A DNA stretch of 64,000 nucleotides from Bdellovibrionales bacterium GWA2_49_15 (GTDB lineage: Bacteria > Bdellovibrionota > Bacteriovoracia > Bacteriovoracales > Bacteriovoracaceae): NCBI GenBank assembly GCA_001769855.1, contig MEPP01000001.1, positions 756,891 through 820,890 of the forward strand, written 5' to 3'. Below, in pieces: positions 60,604-64,000 of the stretch. Below the pieces are notes generated by a model that was given only the letters and a program-made list of their open reading frames with translations, did not search any database and was not told the origin of the DNA. A program made the translations under genes and the position numbers. The first letter of the stretch is position 1. Each line of letters opens with the position of its first letter.

Positions 60604-61729
60604 GCAGACCCGCGTCCTCGTAATGCCAGAAAGGCGGGTGGCGATCCATCTCCGCCTGATCCTCACTTCGAATCGTGAAATTATTACCAATGGTCGGACA
60701 GGTGGCCGGATAGTGAGTGGCAAAAAAGCTGGCAAAGGTAGGGGCCTGCCCCGATTCTTTCTGCTGACGCCACCACACGTCTTTTTCCAAAACTTTGTTG
60801 GGCAGGTTCGGATTGGCCCGCACCAGGGTCTGATAGTTGTTGGCCAACTCGTCAATATTTTCTCCGCGCACATCCATTTCATCGGCATCAGACGGCAGGT
60901 AAGTTGTGGAGGCCAAATCATAGGTGACACATTTATACTGCGCGCTCACCACATGACTTGTGCTGTGGAAAATTAACCAATCAGAACTTCGGACGGCCAC
61001 CGTATTTTCCTGCTCACAGTATCGCACAATAATTTGATTGCCCGCGACCTCGAAGCCGATGGTCGAGGCCTGGCGCTGATAGGAATAAGGATCGGAATCA
61101 AGATGACCGAGACTACTTGGAACACAGTAGCTTCCCGAGGGGACCGCACGGCCCTCGAAGGCCAGAGAATCTTCATTCGAAGGCATGCTACGCCAGGGAC
61201 ACACCGCCCGCGCGAGGGGAATGATGATGGGGCCATCGGGTAAAAGTTGACGTTGATCGCGCGCCAGGTTGCGATACTTACTCAGCATAAATTGCATGAG
61301 ACGCGCCTTCATGGCATTGGCACCGGGATCGTGGGCGGTGCTCAAGCGCTGGTATTCGGCCCAGGTCTGTTGCACCTGTCCGCTTAAGATGTACTTGGAT
61401 AAAAAGGAAAATTTTTTATGCCAGGGATGCTGGGAAAAATGAGCGCTCATAGTGCGCGCGCGATAGCGTTGATAATCTTGGCGCGCCAGGTCCTTCACCG
61501 CTTCGTAGGCGATGATGATATGGGCGAGAGCACGTTGGCAGGGCGTCCGGTAGCGCAACCCCGTGGGCGTGGCCTCAGCCGCCAGAACATGGGAGATTCG
61601 AGTGGTAAGATTGCCCACGGCCTCAAGCCCCTCCCAGCCGCTTAAGTGGGAACAGTCCGCTTCAACCGCCCGGGCCGGTGCTGAAAAGAGCAATACAAGA
61701 GCGAATAAGGCAGACAAAGTAAATCCCAT
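60587..61729 (-). CDS. Secreted hypothetical protein
   Basis: 380 residues from the ATG at 61729; one at 61735 adds two residues. A signal peptide (MGFTLSALFALVLLFSAPAR, cleaved near AVEA) heads a mostly helical, cysteine-containing protein (GSYCVPSSLG, VRYCEQENT, AQYKCVTYD, YPATCPTIG). No family recognised. The cysteines suggest disulfide stabilisation outside the cytoplasm. It converges with the amidotransferase gene and ends next to the transposase element on its 5' side. Single gene. Confidence 0.65.
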   Translation of the reverse strand: MGFTLSALFALVLLFSAPARAVEADCSHLSGWEGLEAVGNLTTRISHVLAAEATPTGLRYRTPCQRALAHIIIAYEAVKDLARQDYQRYRARTMSAHFSQHPWHKKFSFLSKYILSGQVQQTWAEYQRLSTAHDPGANAMKARLMQFMLSKYRNLARDQRQLLPDGPIIIPLARAVCPWRSMPSNEDSLAFEGRAVPSGSYCVPSSLGHLDSDPYSYQRQASTIGFEVAGNQIIVRYCEQENTVAVRSSDWLIFHSTSHVVSAQYKCVTYDLASTTYLPSDADEMDVRGENIDELANNYQTLVRANPNLPNKVLEKDVWWRQQKESGQAPTFASFFATHYPATCPTIGNNFTIRSEDQAEMDRHPPFWHYEDAGLPRRPF

Positions 61730-61752
61730 AAACACTTATCGGCGACCTTATG

Positions 61753-62444
61753 GGGTACGTGATACTTTTTCTGAGCACAGCATAAATCCCGTGGAGAATT
61801 AAGGGCTTGGCCAACAGCTTGTGACTCTCGTTTTGCAGAGAGAGGGAAACCTTATTCAGGATTTATCTATGCCAAGGAAAAAGTTAATTCGCAGTTCGAC
61901 AAACCCTTATCACGTCACCGCACGCTCAAATAATCGGGAGTGGTTTTATATTCCCTCAAGTGAGGTCTGGGAGATCACCCAGAATCTTTTGCGTCGGTCT
62001 GAAAAGCACTTCGATATCAAGCTGGAAGCGTTCGTTTTAATGAGCAACCATTATCACATGCTCGTGCATACTCCCAAGGCCAACATCGATAAATTCATGC
62101 ACTTTTTCAATAAAAATCTGGGCCAAAAAATTTCCAGAAAAGCAGGAAGAATCAATCGTATCTTTGGCGCAAGTTATAAATGGAATTTGATCTTATCGCA
62201 AAGTTACTATGACAGCGTTCTACGCTACATCTATCAAAATCCTATGCGGGCCAATCTTGTCGAACGATGTCAGGACTATCCTTATTGCAATTTACTTTCA
62301 AAAAATTATGATCAGGAAAAAATTGCATGGTTAAATCAAAGGCTGTCCGAAAGAGAAGTCGAGCGAACGATTCGAAAGCTTCGCCATCCGATTATCGACG
62401 TCCAGACTGACTAACGCACCATTCTCGAAAAGTATCACGTACCC
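61753..62444. mobile_element. RAYT element bounded by 17-base inverted repeats
   Basis: GGGTACGTGATACTTTT at 61753-61769 is the exact reverse complement of 62428-62444. Between them lies one gene, a REP-associated tyrosine transposase. Just inside the left end, CTGAGCA extends the repeat to a motif (CGTGATACTTTTTCTGAGCA) nearly identical to each arm of the palindrome at 25880. Element size is 692 bases. No target duplication is obvious, as expected for HUH-type transposition. Confidence 0.75.
61869..62414 (+). CDS. REP-associated tyrosine transposase (Y1_Tnp)
   Basis: 181 residues from the ATG at 61869 with CAGGA seven bases upstream; a GTG at 61821 is in frame but lacks a site. The Y1 transposase domain shows the HUH pair in MSNHYHMLVHTP (H61, H63) and the catalytic-tyrosine helix YDSVLRYIYQNPMRANLVER (Y120 or Y122). 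RAYTs cut and rejoin single-stranded REP hairpins and are thought to spread REP palindromes through the genome. It is flanked by 17-base inverted repeats, and one REP-like palindrome in the window matches them. All key residues are intact, so activity is plausible. Confidence 0.88.
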   Translation: MPRKKLIRSSTNPYHVTARSNNREWFYIPSSEVWEITQNLLRRSEKHFDIKLEAFVLMSNHYHMLVHTPKANIDKFMHFFNKNLGQKISRKAGRINRIFGASYKWNLILSQSYYDSVLRYIYQNPMRANLVERCQDYPYCNLLSKNYDQEKIAWLNQRLSEREVERTIRKLRHPIIDVQTD

Positions 62445-62455
62445 TACCCGTTGAT

Positions 62456-62501
62456 AAGGCTCCTGGCACCTCGTTAGGCAAAGGCTCCTGGCACCTCGTT
62501 A
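62456..62501. repeat. Short tandem repeat at the end of a lipoprotein gene
   Basis: The 21-base unit AAGGCTCCTGGCACCTCGTT plus A occurs twice (62456-62476 and 62481-62501) with GGCA between. The second copy ends in TTA, the reverse complement of the lipoprotein gene's stop codon. It lies between the transposase element and that gene, and may be another REP-like fragment. Confidence 0.7.
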
Positions 62502-63026
62502 CTTCGGTTTTCCATTCAACTCAAAGAATTTTTCCATGAGCCGAATTTCAGTCTGAGTTGGCTTCAGGCCATAGAACCTTACCCCTTGGATCAGATAAAA
62601 ATCCTCACCGTGCGGCTTTCCACGCTCAACAATTTTCGCTAACTCTTCCTTTGAGATCGCGGGAGAAATGTAATCATCCATTTTGAGAGTCAATGATGTC
62701 TGAGCAATTAAATTTCTGAACTCCATATACGTTTTGGCCTTTAAAACCATTTTAGCTTCCTGTTCGATTTTCGCCATCTCCTGCGAAGTTTTTTGGCGGG
62801 CAGGCTTAATGATTCTATTAAACGGCTTAGGTGTCTGTACCTCAGAGCTGTTGTCTGTTGAGAGCGCAGGATTGGAGATTGCGCCTTTTTCTTTTTCAAT
62901 TTTTAAAATAATCTGTCGAACTCTTTCTTCAAGTTCTTTGTCGTCTACCGCCTTCTGACAGGAAATTAATAATGGTAATCCTAGCAAAAGGGCCATGCTG
63001 AGTAATCGTTTTACAAAATAGTTCAT
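62499..63026 (-). CDS. Small lipoprotein with coiled-coil
   Basis: 175 residues. Lipoprotein signal with lipobox LLISC (C23). A charged helical stretch (DDKELEERVRQIILKIEKEK) suggests a coiled coil; the rest is helical with a proline/threonine-rich linker. No known family. The gene follows the stalk-protein gene by 31 bases on the same strand and may belong to its transcript. Its C-terminal end (FELNGKPK) and stop lie in the tandem repeat at 62456. Envelope location is inferred from the lipid anchor. Confidence 0.65.
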   Translation of the reverse strand: MNYFVKRLLSMALLLGLPLLISCQKAVDDKELEERVRQIILKIEKEKGAISNPALSTDNSSEVQTPKPFNRIIKPARQKTSQEMAKIEQEAKMVLKAKTYMEFRNLIAQTSLTLKMDDYISPAISKEELAKIVERGKPHGEDFYLIQGVRFYGLKPTQTEIRLMEKFFELNGKPK

Positions 63027-63057
63027 ATCTCTCTGATCGGGTTTTTAAGTATAAAAT

Positions 63058-64000
63058 TTAGCGGGCTATACCACAGCACATGGCTTGTACGGCATGGACA
63101 CCGGTGATAGAACATCTGGTCGCTACATATCTTACTCCGAAGGACGAAGTATGAAGGCCTCTCATTTCACCAGTGCTAGGGCAGCTATTAAAGGCGGAGA
63201 TCATATATTCTCCGGCCGCACACACTAAGGTATCTGCCCACCAATCAGCAGTGGTAGAGGCAGAGTTAGCGGTACGCAGCGTGCAAAGGCCGGTGATCAA
63301 GGTAACGGTCGACCCACCGAGGGAAACATCGTCCGTAACATATAAGTCCCCACCGACAGTTAAATTTCCTCCTGTCGTGACGTAGCTTCCCGAAGCTCCA
63401 CCCAAGGCAATCTCATAGTTACCACTGGTGTTCGCATCGAGCCCAATCGCTACGGACATGCTCGTATCGGCCAAGGAATTGATACCCAATGCGACTGTCT
63501 GACCTGCTGTCGCCTGTGCATTATATCCAAAGGCGGCACTCGATGAGCCACTCGCAATGGCCCCATAACCTGCGGCGATAGAGCCATTACCGCCATTGGA
63601 AGCTGTACCACCATTGCCAATGGCCAAGGTGGTTGTACCGGTGATGGACCCATTGACAGTCAGTGATGTGGCCGTGGCGGCACCTAAGCTTGGTGTGGTA
63701 AAGGATGGTGATACTGAAAAAACGGCCACCCCAGTTCCAGTCTCGTCACTGAGGGCGCCAGCAAGCCCGGCGGAATTGACCAGGGTCGCTTGTTTACCAC
63801 TAAATTGAGTTTGAATGGCCGAGGTCACACCACTGACATATCCAAGCTCCGTCGCCGTCACGGCCGACACAGAAACATCTCCTGTGCCATTGGACACCAG
63901 GGCGAAGTTGTTGCCCAAGTTGGCCATCTTATCAAAGGTAATCGCCGCCGTGGCACTGACGTCAATGTTGGCAATCGTACCGTCAAAAATATGAGTCGAG
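63058..64000 (-). CDS. YadA-like stalk/tail-fibre protein, N-terminus beyond window
   Basis: The frame is open from the stop at 63058 to the right edge (314 codons visible), so the internal ATG at 63927 is not the start. The visible part has YadA head-type repeats (SIAAGYGAIASGSSSAAFGY, AQATAGQTVALGINSLAD, SVAIGLDANTSGNYEIALGG), preceded by tail-fibre-like text (TEL-GYVSGVTSAIQTQFSGKQ). The C-terminal domain is cysteine-bearing (CTLRTANSAS, LVCAAGEYMIS, NSCPSTGEM, TRCSITGVH, MCCGIAR) and not a beta-barrel anchor. It resembles trimeric fibre proteins of Bdellovibrio-type genomes and phage tails. The function could be adhesion. Confidence 0.72.
   Translation of the reverse strand, partial: STHIFDGTIANIDVSATAAITFDKMANLGNNFALVSNGTGDVSVSAVTATELGYVSGVTSAIQTQFSGKQATLVNSAGLAGALSDETGTGVAVFSVSPSFTTPSLGAATATSLTVNGSITGTTTLAIGNGGTASNGGNGSIAAGYGAIASGSSSAAFGYNAQATAGQTVALGINSLADTSMSVAIGLDANTSGNYEIALGGASGSYVTTGGNLTVGGDLYVTDDVSLGGSTVTLITGLCTLRTANSASTTADWWADTLVCAAGEYMISAFNSCPSTGEMRGLHTSSFGVRYVATRCSITGVHAVQAMCCGIAR

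Noticed and set aside
1..64000. CRISPR arrays, tRNA and rRNA genes
   Set aside because: No regularly spaced repeat clusters, cloverleaf-like stretches or rRNA signatures were seen on reading. Small RNA genes could be missed without a covariance search.

Overview
The window reads as a Gram-negative chromosome segment with short intergenic gaps, many 1 to 4 base overlaps between adjacent genes, and ATG, GTG or TTG starts behind GGAG-type ribosome binding sites. The mix of a Bat operon, pyruvate:ferredoxin oxidoreductase, a MotA/MotB pair, many secreted peptidases and orphan secreted proteins, PKD-repeat proteins and a YadA-like stalk protein suggests a Bdellovibrio-like or other deltaproteobacterial lineage. 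That placement is inference; no rRNA or other marker gene was seen. No tRNA, rRNA or CRISPR array was recognised.

Layout. 1-6.7 kb (minus): an aerotolerance-type Bat operon: thioredoxin/BatD-like fusion, MoxR ATPase, DUF58, TPR/SurA-like protein, BatD-like, BatA, and BatB (cut by the window edge). 6.8-10.2 kb (minus): an iron-type ABC importer (ATPase, fused permease, binding lipoprotein). 10.3-18.1 kb: DUF454 protein, S51 peptidase, divergent SelO-like pseudokinase, glycosyltransferase, ankyrin protein and a NarK-type transporter with an unusual repeat insertion. 18.1-25.9 kb: a GMC oxidoreductase divergent from an operon of alkyl-DHAP synthase, glycerol-3-phosphate dehydrogenase, lipid kinase and a radical SAM protein, probably an ether-lipid locus; then a second radical SAM gene beside a 68-base perfect palindrome. 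26-30.7 kb: NifJ plus a DHODH-like partner. 30.7-38.8 kb: L,D-transpeptidase, dicarboxylate symporter, a large secreted HExxH protein, CBS protein, thioesterase, DMT transporter with a 23-histidine tail and an M1-like peptidase. 38.9-40.6 kb: motB, motA. 40.9-46.1 kb: a three-subunit molybdenum hydroxylase whose FAD subunit carries a nested GltD-like module. 46.2-51.8 kb: C39-like and M14 peptidases, an OHCU-decarboxylase-like fragment and an 898-residue secreted orphan.

52.0-57.9 kb is a visibly AT-richer islet bounded by a 21-base direct repeat, whose right copy forms the 3' end of the next gene. It holds an alpha/beta hydrolase, a lipoprotein and a 5'-truncated PKD protein that share a domain, a hairpin, a DUF4143 ATPase and a gene remnant. 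57.9-64 kb has a GHL10 hydrolase, a membrane protein, a class II amidotransferase behind a long hairpin, a REP-associated transposase bounded by 17-base inverted repeats, a lipoprotein and a partial stalk/adhesin protein.

The strongest leads are the near-identity between the transposase-element end and the palindrome 36 kb away, the ether-lipid cluster, the nested CoxM/GltD subunit, the direct-repeat islet with its shared GLRDDVE domain, and the thioredoxin/BatD fusion heading the Bat operon.
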